A stretch of 64,000 bases of DNA, from NCBI GenBank assembly GCA_963708425.1, contig OY970206.1, forward strand, positions 3,162,001-3,226,000. Direction: 5' to 3'. The stretch's first letter is position 1, and every line of letters begins with the position of its first letter. The notes beneath the pieces are model-generated. The model did no database searches. It saw only the letters and a list, made by a program, of their open reading frames with translations, and was not told where the DNA came from. The stretch is from JACMNW01 sp963708425. GTDB taxonomy: Bacteria > Pseudomonadota > Alphaproteobacteria > Rhodobacterales > Rhodobacteraceae. Positions 25,286 through 33,386 of the stretch are shown piece after piece. The translations under genes were made by a program, and so were the position numbers.

Positions 25286-26439
25286 GCCTTCTCCGTCATG
25301 GCAAGGCTGGGGGTATAACGGCCTTGCAGATGCGCAGGCGCGCGGGCGTCCAGTGCCTTGAGCATGGCCAGAATGCGGGCGGTGCCGTGGGCTTTCAACG
25401 CCTCGAACGGGCCATGCGGAAAGTTCATGCCAAGCCGCATCGCAGTATCAATCGCGGCCTTGGTGACACCGCCGTCTGCCAGCAGCGACGAAGCTTCGTT
25501 GATCAGGGCCGCCTCGATCCGCAGCGCGATTTCGGCGGCATTGGCGGGGGGTGGACCCGGATCGGCGGGAAACACAAAGCCACGCCCGGTTTTGCGGCCC
25601 AGATTGCCGCTGGCCACCTGTTTGCGCAGGGCATCGAACACGTAGTAGCGCGGGTGTCCGCCCATCGCGGCAGACAGCCCTTCGGTGGCCGCCAGATTGA
25701 TATCAGCCCCGATCAGATCGATCAACGCGAAGGGCCCGATCTTATAGCCCGCAGCCAGCATTGCCGCATCAATATCGCCAGCCGGGATGCCTTCTTCCAG
25801 CATCGCCAGCGCTTCGCCGTAGAAGGGCCTCGCGCAGCGATTGACGATAAAACCGGGTGCATCGGGGGCGGTGATGACGGTTTTGCCCGCCATTTCGGCA
25901 ATCCCGCGCGCGGCTTGCAAGGCCGCGTCCGAGGTGCCGCTGTGGGCGATCAGTTCGACCAGTTTCATCACTGGGGCGGGGTTGAAAAAGTGCAGCCCCA
26001 GAACGCGGGCAGGGCGCTTCAGACCGGCTGCCACCAATGCCACCGGCAGTGACGATGTGTTGGTGGCCAGCACGGCATTTGGGCCGATCACGGTTTCCAG
26101 CGCTGCAAACAGCGCGCGCTTGGCGGGCAGATCTTCGGCAATAGCCTCGATCACCAAGGACGCGCGACCCAGATCGGTGGGTTGCGACACCAACCGCAGT
26201 CGGCGCAACGCGGCATTGCGGGCGTCATAGGTCAGCTTGCCCGCCTGAACGCGGGCCTCCAGCGTTGCGGCCAATAGCATGGGTGCTGTGGTTAGAACCG
26301 GGCCATACGCATCGGTCGCGATCACCCGAAACCCGGCCATCAGGAACACTTGCACAATGCCAAGGCCCATAGTGCCAAGGCCCACGACGCCAATGATTGG
26401 CCGGGGTCTTGAGCGGTCCTGTTGGCCCTTATTCTCCAT
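25282..26439 (-). CDS. 3-Hydroxyacyl-CoA dehydrogenase
   Basis: 385 residues. The NAD-binding motif is IGVVGLGTMGLGIVQVF (from about residue 16), ATNTSSLPV and LGLHFFNPAPVMKLVELI carry the catalytic Ser-His-Glu region, and PGFIVNRCARPFYGEAL starts the C-terminal dimerisation domain. It resembles PaaH/HbdA type dehydrogenases that oxidise 3-hydroxyacyl-CoA with NAD. Divergent from the aminobenzoyl-CoA operon and sharing its promoter region, it probably serves beta-oxidation of the opened ring. Confidence 0.87.
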   Translation of the reverse strand: MENKGQQDRSRPRPIIGVVGLGTMGLGIVQVFLMAGFRVIATDAYGPVLTTAPMLLAATLEARVQAGKLTYDARNAALRRLRLVSQPTDLGRASLVIEAIAEDLPAKRALFAALETVIGPNAVLATNTSSLPVALVAAGLKRPARVLGLHFFNPAPVMKLVELIAHSGTSDAALQAARGIAEMAGKTVITAPDAPGFIVNRCARPFYGEALAMLEEGIPAGDIDAAMLAAGYKIGPFALIDLIGADINLAATEGLSAAMGGHPRYYVFDALRKQVASGNLGRKTGRGFVFPADPGPPPANAAEIALRIEAALINEASSLLADGGVTKAAIDTAMRLGMNFPHGPFEALKAHGTARILAMLKALDARAPAHLQGRYTPSLAMTEKA

Positions 26440-26479
26440 ACTCGCATCATGCGCTTTCCCTGCAAAACTTCAAGAAATA

Positions 26480-26497
26480 AATTTCAAGCTTGAAATT
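26480..26497. promoter_or_regulatory. Perfect 18-bp palindrome in divergent promoter region; candidate MarR operator
   Basis: AATTTCAAGCTTGAAATT is perfectly self-complementary. It lies in the 112-base gap between the divergent 3-hydroxyacyl-CoA dehydrogenase and aminobenzoyl-CoA monooxygenase genes. A half-site copy CTTCAAG lies 11-17 bases to its left (26468-26474). Palindromes of this size and AT-rich composition are typical MarR-family operators, and a MarR gene (29571) is in the operon it would control. Confidence 0.6.
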
Positions 26498-26551
26498 GTT
26501 TTCGTTGAATGCAAGGTTGGCTATATCGCGAAACAACACAAAGGGACGGGC

Positions 26552-28837
26552 ATGAAGGTTCTTTGCCTTGGCGGCGGGCCAGCGGGCTTGTATTTCGCGA
26601 TTTCGATGAAGCTGCGCGATGCGTCGCATCAGGTGACAGTGCTGGAACGCAACAAGGCCAATGATACCTTTGGCTGGGGTGTGGTGCTGTCTGATGATGC
26701 GCTGTCGAACATGGCCACGAATGACCCGGTCAGCACGCAGACGATCAAGGATCATTTCGCCTATTGGGATGATATTGCCGTGGTGCAAGGCGGGGTGCGC
26801 ACGGTGTCTGGCGGGCATGGGTTTGCCGGGATCGGGCGCAAGCAATTGCTGATCATCCTGCAGGCGCGGGCGCGCGAACTGGGCGTCGATCTGCAGTTTG
26901 AAGCCGAGTTCAGATCAGCCAAGGAATATCGTCGCGATTATGATGTGGTGGTGGCAAGCGATGGTTTGAATTCGGCCGTGCGGCGGGAATATGCGGGCGT
27001 CTTCAAGCCCGATATTGATACGCGGCTGTGCAAGTTTGTCTGGCTTGGCACGCATGCCAAATTCGACGATGCGTTTACCTTTATCTTCGAGAAGACCAAG
27101 CACGGCTGGGTGTGGGCGCATGCCTACCAGTTTGATGACGATACCGCGACGTTCATAGTGGAGTGTTCGCAGGCCACTTGGGATGCCTGGGGGTTTGAGG
27201 GGATGTCAAAGGAAGACACCGTCGAGGCCTGCCGCAGTATCTTTGCCGATCATCTGGGCGGTAATGCGTTGATTTCAAACGCGGCGCATTTGCGCGGGTC
27301 GGCGGTATGGATGAACTTTCCCCGCGTGCTGTGCGAACGCTGGTATCATGAAAACGTCGTGCTGATGGGGGATGCGGCGGCAACGGCGCATTTCTCAATC
27401 GGGTCGGGAACGCGGTTGGCGTTGGACAGTGCCATTGCGTTGGCGACCTATCTGCAGTCCGAACCCAGCATCGAAACCGCGTTTGCGCGGTATCAGGAGG
27501 AACGCCGGATTGAGGTGTTGCGGCTGCAATCTGCGGCGCGTAATTCGTTGGAATGGTTTGAAGAGGTGGAGCGGTATCTGGACATGCCGCCGGTGCAGTT
27601 TGCCTATTCGCTGCTGACCCGCAGCCAACGGATCAGCCACGAAAACCTGCGGCTGCGCGACCCGGCATGGCTGCGCGGGGCGGAAGACTGGTTTGCGGCG
27701 GGGGCGGGCGGCGAGGCGGGCCGCGCGCCGATGTTCGCGCCGTTTCAGTTGCGGGGGATGCGGTTGATCAACCGGGTGGTGGTATCGCCGATGGCGCAAT
27801 ACCGCGCGGTGGACGGTGTGCCGGGCGATTGGCATTTCATCCATTACGCCGAACGCGCCAAGGGCGGGGCGGGGCTGGTCTACACCGAGATGACCTGCGT
27901 GTCGCCAAACGGGCGGATTACGCCGGGCTGCACGGGGTTGTATTCGCCCAAGCACGAAGTGGCGTGGAAGCGGATGAATGATTTCATCCATGCCGAGACT
28001 GCGGCGAAGACGTGCTGCCAGATCGGCCATTCGGGGCGCAAGGGATCAACCCAAGTGGGCTGGGCCGAGGCCGACGCGCCGCTGGTGTCGGGCAACTGGC
28101 CGTTGCTGTCTGCCAGCGCTGTGCCATGGTCGCCAAGTAATGCGGTGCCCAAGGCGATGGACCGCGACGATATGGACAAGATCACGCGGCAGTTTGTGAA
28201 GGCTGCCGAGATGGCTGAGGCGGCGGATTTTGACATGATCGAACTTCACGCGGCACATGGCTATCTGATTTCAAGCTTTATCTCGCCAAAATCGAACATT
28301 CGTGAGGATGAGTATGGTGGTTCGCTGGAAAACCGGATGCGGTATCCGTTGGAGGTGTTTCGCGAAATGCGCAGCGTTTGGCCGGGGCACAAGCCGATGT
28401 CGGTGCGTATTTCGGCGAATGACTGGGTTGGAAACGATGGCGTGACGCCTGCGGAAGCGGTGGAAATTGCGCAGATGTTTGCTGCCGAGGGGGCGGATAT
28501 CATTGATGTGTCGGCCGGGCAAACCTCGGTTGAGGCAAAGCCGATTTATGGCCGCATGTTCCAGACGCCGTTCAGCGACCGCATCAAGAACGAGGCGGGG
28601 ATTGCGACGATGGCGGTGGGCAATATCACCGAGGCGGATCATGTGAACTCGATCCTGCTGGCGGGGCGGGCTGACCTTGTGTGTCTGGCCCGCCCGCATC
28701 TGGCCGACCCGTACTGGACGCTGCATGCCGCGACGCAAATGGGCGATACGAGCGCCGAATGGCCGCTGCCCTATCTGGCGGGTGCCGAACAGGCCCGCCG
28801 TCTGGCGCAGCGCGCAGCCGAGGCGATACGGGTATGA
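26552..28837 (+). CDS. abmA: 2-Aminobenzoyl-CoA monooxygenase/reductase (anthraniloyl-CoA monooxygenase), bifunctional flavoprotein
   Basis: 761 residues from the ATG of MKVLCLGGGPAGL, after AAAGGGA. Residues 1-390 are a class A flavin monooxygenase (GGGPAGLYFAISMKL, DGLNSAVRREY, VLMGDAAATAHFSIGSGT). Residues from about 393 are an old-yellow-enzyme domain (FAPFQLRGMRLINRVVVSPM, HAAHGYLISSFISPKSN near 565, DVSAGQTS). This fusion matches the Azoarcus evansii enzyme that hydroxylates and reduces 2-aminobenzoyl-CoA, dearomatising the ring; salicylyl-CoA 5-hydroxylases share the N-terminal half. The downstream genes (RidA, acyl-CoA dehydrogenase, hydratase, aminobenzoate-CoA ligase) support the call. 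The stop overlaps the next start by 4 bases. Confidence 0.85.
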   Translation: MKVLCLGGGPAGLYFAISMKLRDASHQVTVLERNKANDTFGWGVVLSDDALSNMATNDPVSTQTIKDHFAYWDDIAVVQGGVRTVSGGHGFAGIGRKQLLIILQARARELGVDLQFEAEFRSAKEYRRDYDVVVASDGLNSAVRREYAGVFKPDIDTRLCKFVWLGTHAKFDDAFTFIFEKTKHGWVWAHAYQFDDDTATFIVECSQATWDAWGFEGMSKEDTVEACRSIFADHLGGNALISNAAHLRGSAVWMNFPRVLCERWYHENVVLMGDAAATAHFSIGSGTRLALDSAIALATYLQSEPSIETAFARYQEERRIEVLRLQSAARNSLEWFEEVERYLDMPPVQFAYSLLTRSQRISHENLRLRDPAWLRGAEDWFAAGAGGEAGRAPMFAPFQLRGMRLINRVVVSPMAQYRAVDGVPGDWHFIHYAERAKGGAGLVYTEMTCVSPNGRITPGCTGLYSPKHEVAWKRMNDFIHAETAAKTCCQIGHSGRKGSTQVGWAEADAPLVSGNWPLLSASAVPWSPSNAVPKAMDRDDMDKITRQFVKAAEMAEAADFDMIELHAAHGYLISSFISPKSNIREDEYGGSLENRMRYPLEVFREMRSVWPGHKPMSVRISANDWVGNDGVTPAEAVEIAQMFAAEGADIIDVSAGQTSVEAKPIYGRMFQTPFSDRIKNEAGIATMAVGNITEADHVNSILLAGRADLVCLARPHLADPYWTLHAATQMGDTSAEWPLPYLAGAEQARRLAQRAAEAIRV

Positions 28838-29574
28838 TGTTGGTTGGCAAACGCGTGTTGATTACAGGCGGCGGATCGGGCGTCGGTGCCGATCTGGCGC
28901 GCGGATTTGCCGGCGTTGGGGCTGAGGTGGTGATTGCCGGGCGCCGGGCGGAGGCTTTGGCCGGGGTTGCGGCGGGGCACGTAAACATCCGCGCAGTGCA
29001 GGCCGATGTGACGGATGAGGCGTCGGTTAAGGCGATGTTCGTTGCAGCGGGGCCTTGCGACATTGTGATTGCCAATGCGGGGGCGGCGGATTCGGCACCC
29101 ATGGCGCGCACCACGTTGGCGCAGTGGAATGCGATGATTGCGGTCAATCTGACTGGCGTGTTCCTGACCCTGCGCGATGGCTTGAACCAGATGTCGGGCT
29201 GGGGGCGGCTGATCTCTGTGGCCTCGACGGCGGGGCTGAAGGGGTATGCCAAAATCGCGCCCTATGCGGCGGCGAAGCATGGGGTTGTCGGGCTGACGCG
29301 CAGCTTGGCGCTGGAAGTGGCGCGCAAGGATATCACGGTGAACGCGCTGTGCCCGGGGTTCCTGGATACGGAAATGACCGACCGTTCGGTTGCTGTGATC
29401 ATGGAAAAAACCAGTCGGACCGAGGCGGAAGCCCGTGCCACGCTCGCTGCCCTGAGCCCGCAAAACCGGCTGATCCAACCTCACGAAGTCACTGCCGCTG
29501 CCCTGTGGCTGTGCGGGCCGGGGTCCGAAGGCATCAACGGCCAAGCCATCGCCATTTCCGGGGGCGAGGCATGA
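28834..29574 (+). CDS. SDR-family oxidoreductase
   Basis: 246 residues from the ATG overlapping the previous stop by 4 bases. The motifs are ITGGGSGVGADLARGF, NAGAAD, SVASTAG with the catalytic Ser, and YAAAKHG with the Tyr-Lys pair. It most resembles 3-hydroxyacyl or cyclic alcohol dehydrogenases of aromatic-CoA clusters. A likely role is oxidation or reduction of a hydroxyl/oxo group on the dearomatised ring. Confidence 0.82.
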   Translation: MMLVGKRVLITGGGSGVGADLARGFAGVGAEVVIAGRRAEALAGVAAGHVNIRAVQADVTDEASVKAMFVAAGPCDIVIANAGAADSAPMARTTLAQWNAMIAVNLTGVFLTLRDGLNQMSGWGRLISVASTAGLKGYAKIAPYAAAKHGVVGLTRSLALEVARKDITVNALCPGFLDTEMTDRSVAVIMEKTSRTEAEARATLAALSPQNRLIQPHEVTAAALWLCGPGSEGINGQAIAISGGEA

Positions 29575-30038
29575 AGGATATGAAAACTGCTGCCCCCCAA
29601 AAACTTGACCCCCTATCGAAACGCCGCCTGAAAATGTGGATCAGGCTGCTGGGGGTTACCCGGATGGCAGAGCAGCATTTGCGCGAATTTCTGCGGGTCA
29701 ATCACGCCACCACCTTGCCACGTTTTGACGTGATGGCGGCGCTGTACCGCAAGCGGGATGGCGTTACGATGTCGGAACTATCGCGCATGTTGCTGGTATC
29801 CAATGGCAATGCCACAACGGTGGTGGACCGCTTGGAAAACGATGGGCTGGTTCGCCGCACGCAATCCGAGGCGGATCGGCGCACGGTGTTTGTGGCGCTG
29901 ACGCCCGAGGGGCTAGTGCAGTTTGAAACGCTGGCGGCGGAGCATGAACGTGAAGTTGGGCATGTGTTTTCCGGCCTGACCGAAGCCGAACTTGATACGT
30001 TGACCGATATCCTTAAACGCGTGGGCACTGCCAAATGA
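29571..30038 (+). CDS. MarR-family transcriptional regulator
   Basis: 155 residues from the ATG of MKDMKTAAPQ, again overlapping the previous gene by 4 bases. The DNA-binding region is LPRFDVMAALYRKRDGVTMSELSRMLLVSNGNATTVVDRLENDGLVRRTQSEADRRTVFVALT, with the ADRR wing. It is the probable repressor of the aminobenzoyl-CoA operon, relieved by a CoA thioester as in related aromatic-CoA MarR proteins (family knowledge). The 18-bp palindrome at 26480 is the natural operator candidate. Confidence 0.85.
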   Translation: MKDMKTAAPQKLDPLSKRRLKMWIRLLGVTRMAEQHLREFLRVNHATTLPRFDVMAALYRKRDGVTMSELSRMLLVSNGNATTVVDRLENDGLVRRTQSEADRRTVFVALTPEGLVQFETLAAEHEREVGHVFSGLTEAELDTLTDILKRVGTAK

Positions 30039-30847
30039 CCGAACTTGCCAGGCTGAAACCGCAGCATTTCCTTTGGGCCGTGCAGGGGCGCATTGCCACC
30101 CTTCGGCTGGACCGACCCGACCGCAAGAACCCGCTGACCTTCGAGAGTTACGCCGAACTGCGCGACACCTTTCGCGCGCTGCCCTACGCGGATGATGTCG
30201 ATATCGTCGTGTGGGCCTCCAACGGCGGCAATTTTTGTTCCGGGGGTGATGTGCACGACATTATCGGCCCGTTGGTGGGTATGGATATGAAGGGCCTGCT
30301 GGCGTTTACCCGGATGACCGGCGATCTGGTGAAGGCGATGATCAGTTGCGGCAAGCCGATTATCGCGGCGGTTGACGGTGTTTGTGTGGGGGCGGGGGCG
30401 ATACTGGCAATGGCGTCCGATCTGCGGCTGGCAACGCCAGAGGCAAAATGCGCGTTCCTGTTCACCCGCGTCGGTCTGGCCGGCTGCGATATGGGCGCTT
30501 GTGCCATGCTGCCGCGGATTATCGGCCAGGGGCGAGCGGCGGAACTGCTGTATACCGGGCGCAGCATGAGTGCAGTGGAGGGCGAGCGTTGGGGGTTTTG
30601 GAACGCTTTGCATTCGGCGGACACGTTGGAGGCCGAGGCGATGGCGCTGGCCGCGCGACTGGCGGCGGGGCCGACATTCGCGCATGGCATGACCAAAGTG
30701 CAGCTGGCGCAGGAATGGACCATGGGTCTGGAGCAGGCGATCGAGGCCGAGGCGCAGGCGCAGGCGATCTGCATGCAGAGCCGCGATTTTGAGCGGGCTT
30801 ACAAGGCGTTTGTGGCAAAGGAAAAGCCGGTTTTTCGCGGTGATTGA
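30035..30847 (+). CDS. Enoyl-CoA hydratase/isomerase family protein
   Basis: 270 residues of the crotonase fold. ASNGGNFCSGGDVHDI forms one half of the oxyanion hole, and AVDGVCVGAGAILAMASDLRLA supplies the other. Position-specific acids resemble the family but do not fix the reaction. The 4-base overlap with MarR and the pathway context suggest hydration, or hydrolytic ring opening, of the cyclohexenoyl-CoA intermediate. A 102-base spacer with hairpins follows. Confidence 0.85.
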   Translation: MTELARLKPQHFLWAVQGRIATLRLDRPDRKNPLTFESYAELRDTFRALPYADDVDIVVWASNGGNFCSGGDVHDIIGPLVGMDMKGLLAFTRMTGDLVKAMISCGKPIIAAVDGVCVGAGAILAMASDLRLATPEAKCAFLFTRVGLAGCDMGACAMLPRIIGQGRAAELLYTGRSMSAVEGERWGFWNALHSADTLEAEAMALAARLAAGPTFAHGMTKVQLAQEWTMGLEQAIEAEAQAQAICMQSRDFERAYKAFVAKEKPVFRGD

Positions 30848-30949
30848 CCAAACAGGCCAGGGGGCTGTCTGCCCCCGTCGCCAGTTGGTACTCGGACCAA
30901 TGGCGCACCAACTGTCAACCCCCGAGGATATTTGGGAACAGAAGAAGCG
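30848..30949. repeat. Intergenic spacer with two hairpins and a copy of the GGATATTT...GGAACAGAA motif
   Basis: GGGGGC-TGTCT-GCCCCC (30860-30876) and CAGTTGGT...ACCAACTG (30882-30889 with 30907-30914) are inverted repeats. From 30926 the sequence GGATATTTGGGAACAGAA repeats the element at 23986 with one mismatch. No coding frame is credible here. Inside an operon with otherwise overlapping genes, this spacer may be an attenuation or RNA-processing site. Confidence 0.55.
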
Positions 30950-32092
30950 ATGAGTGATCAGACTTTCCTCGACTGGCCGTTTTTTGAGCCGCATCACCGA
31001 GAACTGGCGGCGGCGCTGGAGGCGTGGTGTGGCGCGAACTTGCCCGTCGTTCATACGGACGTTGATGCCGCCTGTCGGGGCTTGGTAGCGGTGCTGGGGG
31101 CTGGTGGGTGGCTGCGCCATACTGGGGCGGGCGTGGATGAGCGGCTTGATTTGCGCAGCCTGTGCCTGATCCGCGAAACACTGGCGCGGCATGATGGTTT
31201 GGCCGATTTTGCCTTTGCCATGCAGGGGCTTGGCATGGGGGCGGTATCACTGTTCGGCTCGGCTTCGCAGCGGGCTTGGTTGGAGCGTACTCGGACTGGG
31301 CGGGCGATTGCCGGTTTTGCTTTGACCGAGCCCGGATCGGGGTCGGATGTGGCGGCAACGGCGACGACTGCCGCGCCAGTGCAGGGTGGTTGGGTGTTGA
31401 ACGGCGAGAAAACCTACATCTCGAACGGCGGCATTGCCGATGTTTATGTGATTTTCGCGCGGACAGGTGAAGCGCCGGGTGCGCGGGGGATTTCGGCGTT
31501 TTTGCTGCCCGCAGATACGCCGGGGTTAAGTGTGGTGGAACGGATTGAGGTCATAGCGCCGCACCCGCTGGCGCATTTGCGGCTGACCGATCTGCACTTG
31601 CCCGAAAATGCGCTGATCGGGACGGCCGGGGGTGGTTTCAAAGTGGCGATGTCGGTGCTGGACATGTTTCGCACCACGGTGGGGGCGGCGGCGCTGGGGT
31701 TTGCGCGACGGGCGTTGGATGAGGCTGTGGGCCGCGTGAAAACCCGTGTGATTGGTGGTGCACCGTTGGCGGATTTGCAGATCGTCCAAGGCCATATCGC
31801 TGATATGGCGCTGGCAGTGGATAGCGCCGCACTGCTGGTTTACCGGGCGGCGTGGGTGAAAGATCAAGGCGCGGCGCGGATCAGCCGAGAGGCGGCGATG
31901 GCCAAGTTGCATGCCACCGAAGCTGCGCAAAAAGTGATTGACGTGGCGGTGCAATTGCATGGCGGCGACGGCGTGCGGACAGGCTTCGCGGTGGAGCATT
32001 TGTACCGCGAAATCAGGGCATTGCGGATTTATGAAGGGGCGTCAGACGTGCAACGCATCATCATCGCGCGGGCGGTTCTGGCAGATGTTTAA
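30950..32092 (+). CDS. Acyl-CoA dehydrogenase
   Basis: 380 residues from the ATG of MSDQTFLDW. Family motifs are GFALTEPGSGSDVAATAT (FAD/substrate loop), VLNGEKTYISNGGIADVYVIFART and, near the C-terminus, VQLHGGDGVRTGFAVEHLYREIRALRIYEGASDVQRIIIAR, which contains the FAD-binding QLHGG and the E of YEGASD, the usual catalytic base position. The N-terminal domain is short and diverged. It would desaturate an acyl-CoA intermediate after ring opening and pass electrons to ETF. Confidence 0.87.
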   Translation: MSDQTFLDWPFFEPHHRELAAALEAWCGANLPVVHTDVDAACRGLVAVLGAGGWLRHTGAGVDERLDLRSLCLIRETLARHDGLADFAFAMQGLGMGAVSLFGSASQRAWLERTRTGRAIAGFALTEPGSGSDVAATATTAAPVQGGWVLNGEKTYISNGGIADVYVIFARTGEAPGARGISAFLLPADTPGLSVVERIEVIAPHPLAHLRLTDLHLPENALIGTAGGGFKVAMSVLDMFRTTVGAAALGFARRALDEAVGRVKTRVIGGAPLADLQIVQGHIADMALAVDSAALLVYRAAWVKDQGAARISREAAMAKLHATEAAQKVIDVAVQLHGGDGVRTGFAVEHLYREIRALRIYEGASDVQRIIIARAVLADV

Positions 32093-32125
32093 CCGCGCAT
32101 TGGGCGCAGACAAGCGAGGTGGATC

Positions 32126-32572
32126 ATGGCACTAAAAGGCGGCGTTACCAAGAACGGGCAGGGGCTTGACGGCATCGAATGGAACATCCTTGGCCAACGG
32201 TATTTCCCGAAAGCCGATTGCGCGGCGACATTCGCGTTCGAGGCGAACAGCCTGCCGGGCCAAGCGGTGCCGGTGCATGTGCACCCGACGCAAGACGAGT
32301 TTATTCTGGTGCAAGAGGGGCAGTTGGAATTGAAGCTGGACGGTGTCTGGCAGACCGCCACGGCAGGCGATCTGGTGCGGATGCCGCGCGGGGTGCCGCA
32401 TGGCTATTTCAACAAATCCGACAAGCCGGTGCGGGCGTTGTTCTGGGTGTCACCCGCTGGCAAGTTGCGAAGCCTGTTTGAAACCTTGCATAACATGACC
32501 GATGTGCCTGCGGTGATTGCCGCGTCGGCGGCGCATGATGTTGATTTTCTGCCACCCGAGGCAAGTGCCTGA
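32126..32572 (+). CDS. Cupin-domain protein
   Basis: 148 residues with a single beta-barrel cupin. Motif 1 is VPVHVHPTQDEFILVQEGQLELKLDG with H-H-E metal ligands, and motif 2 is GDLVRMPRGVPHGYFNKSDKPV. It may be a small dioxygenase or isomerase-type metalloenzyme, or a binding protein. The stop shares a base with the thioesterase start, so it belongs to the aminobenzoyl-CoA operon, but no specific reaction can be assigned. Confidence 0.75.
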   Translation: MALKGGVTKNGQGLDGIEWNILGQRYFPKADCAATFAFEANSLPGQAVPVHVHPTQDEFILVQEGQLELKLDGVWQTATAGDLVRMPRGVPHGYFNKSDKPVRALFWVSPAGKLRSLFETLHNMTDVPAVIAASAAHDVDFLPPEASA

Positions 32573-32979
32573 TGATCTACACCCGCATCATCCCTGTCGA
32601 GTTCAACCACTGCGACCCGGCGGGGATTGTGTTTTATCCGCGCTATTTCGAGATGTCGAATTCAGTGGTGGAGAACTTCTTCGCCGATGTGGTGGGGCAT
32701 TCGTTTGCCCGAATGATGGATGCGGGGGAGGGTGTGCCGACCGCGCGGCTGGAGGCGAATTTCAAAGCGTCGTCCCGGCTTGGTGATAGGTTGGAATGGT
32801 CGCTGCAGGTGATGCGTGTGGGCGGAACGTCGGTCAATTTCCTGCTGACGGCGGCAGTTGCCGGGGCGGTGCGATTGACTGCTGATCTGACGCTGGTTTG
32901 GGTGATTGGCGGGCGGCCAGCCCCTTGGCCAGACGCCATCCGCGCGAAACTGAACGCCTATCAAGGGGAACATGCATGA
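32572..32979 (+). CDS. Acyl-CoA thioesterase, 4-hydroxybenzoyl-CoA thioesterase family (hotdog fold)
   Basis: 135 residues. EFNHCDPAGIVFYPRYFEMSNSVVENFF is the 4HBT active-site region, with the Asp of CDPAGIV the presumed catalytic residue. It could release free CoA from stalled aminobenzoyl-CoA or from a pathway product. It overlaps RidA by 4 bases. Confidence 0.82.
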   Translation: MIYTRIIPVEFNHCDPAGIVFYPRYFEMSNSVVENFFADVVGHSFARMMDAGEGVPTARLEANFKASSRLGDRLEWSLQVMRVGGTSVNFLLTAAVAGAVRLTADLTLVWVIGGRPAPWPDAIRAKLNAYQGEHA

Positions 32980-33386
32980 CCAGCCCGCATCAGTTTTTGC
33001 ACCCGAAGGACTGGAAAGCGACGCCCGGCTATTCGAACGGTATGGCGGCATCGGGGCGTTTGGTGGTGACCGGTGGCATGGTCGGCTGGAACGCCGATCA
33101 GCAGTTTGAAACCGATGATTTCGCCGCGCAAACCGGGCAGGCTTTGCGCAACATCGTGGCCGTGCTGGCCGAGGCCGGGGCAGAGCCGCAGCACATCGTG
33201 CGGCTGACCTGGTATGTGACGGATAAGCGCGCCTACTTGGACAGCCTTTCCGAATTGGGTCGGTTCTATAAAGCAACCATCGGGCGGCATTATCCGGCGA
33301 TGGCTTTGGTGCAGGTGGTGGCCTTGGTCGAAGACCGGGCCTTGGTGGAAATCGAAGCAACGGCCGTGGTGCCAATGGAGGCGTGA
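32976..33386 (+). CDS. RidA-family enamine/imine deaminase
   Basis: 136 residues of the YjgF/RidA/UK114 family, starting at the ATG overlapping the thioesterase stop. Features are GMAASGRLVVTGGMVGWN, FAAQTGQALRNIVAVLAEAGAEPQHIVRLTWYVTD and ALVEIEATAVVP. The usual catalytic Arg of RidA (RxPG) is not obvious, so it may be a diverged subgroup. Ring-reduced 2-aminobenzoyl-CoA is an enamine, so a deaminase that releases ammonia would be needed, and this gene is the clear candidate. Confidence 0.8.
   Translation: MTSPHQFLHPKDWKATPGYSNGMAASGRLVVTGGMVGWNADQQFETDDFAAQTGQALRNIVAVLAEAGAEPQHIVRLTWYVTDKRAYLDSLSELGRFYKATIGRHYPAMALVQVVALVEDRALVEIEATAVVPMEA

Noticed and set aside
29702..31192. Minus-strand frame of 496 codons
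   Set aside because: It is antisense to the MarR, enoyl-CoA hydratase and acyl-CoA dehydrogenase genes; no domain motif was recognised.
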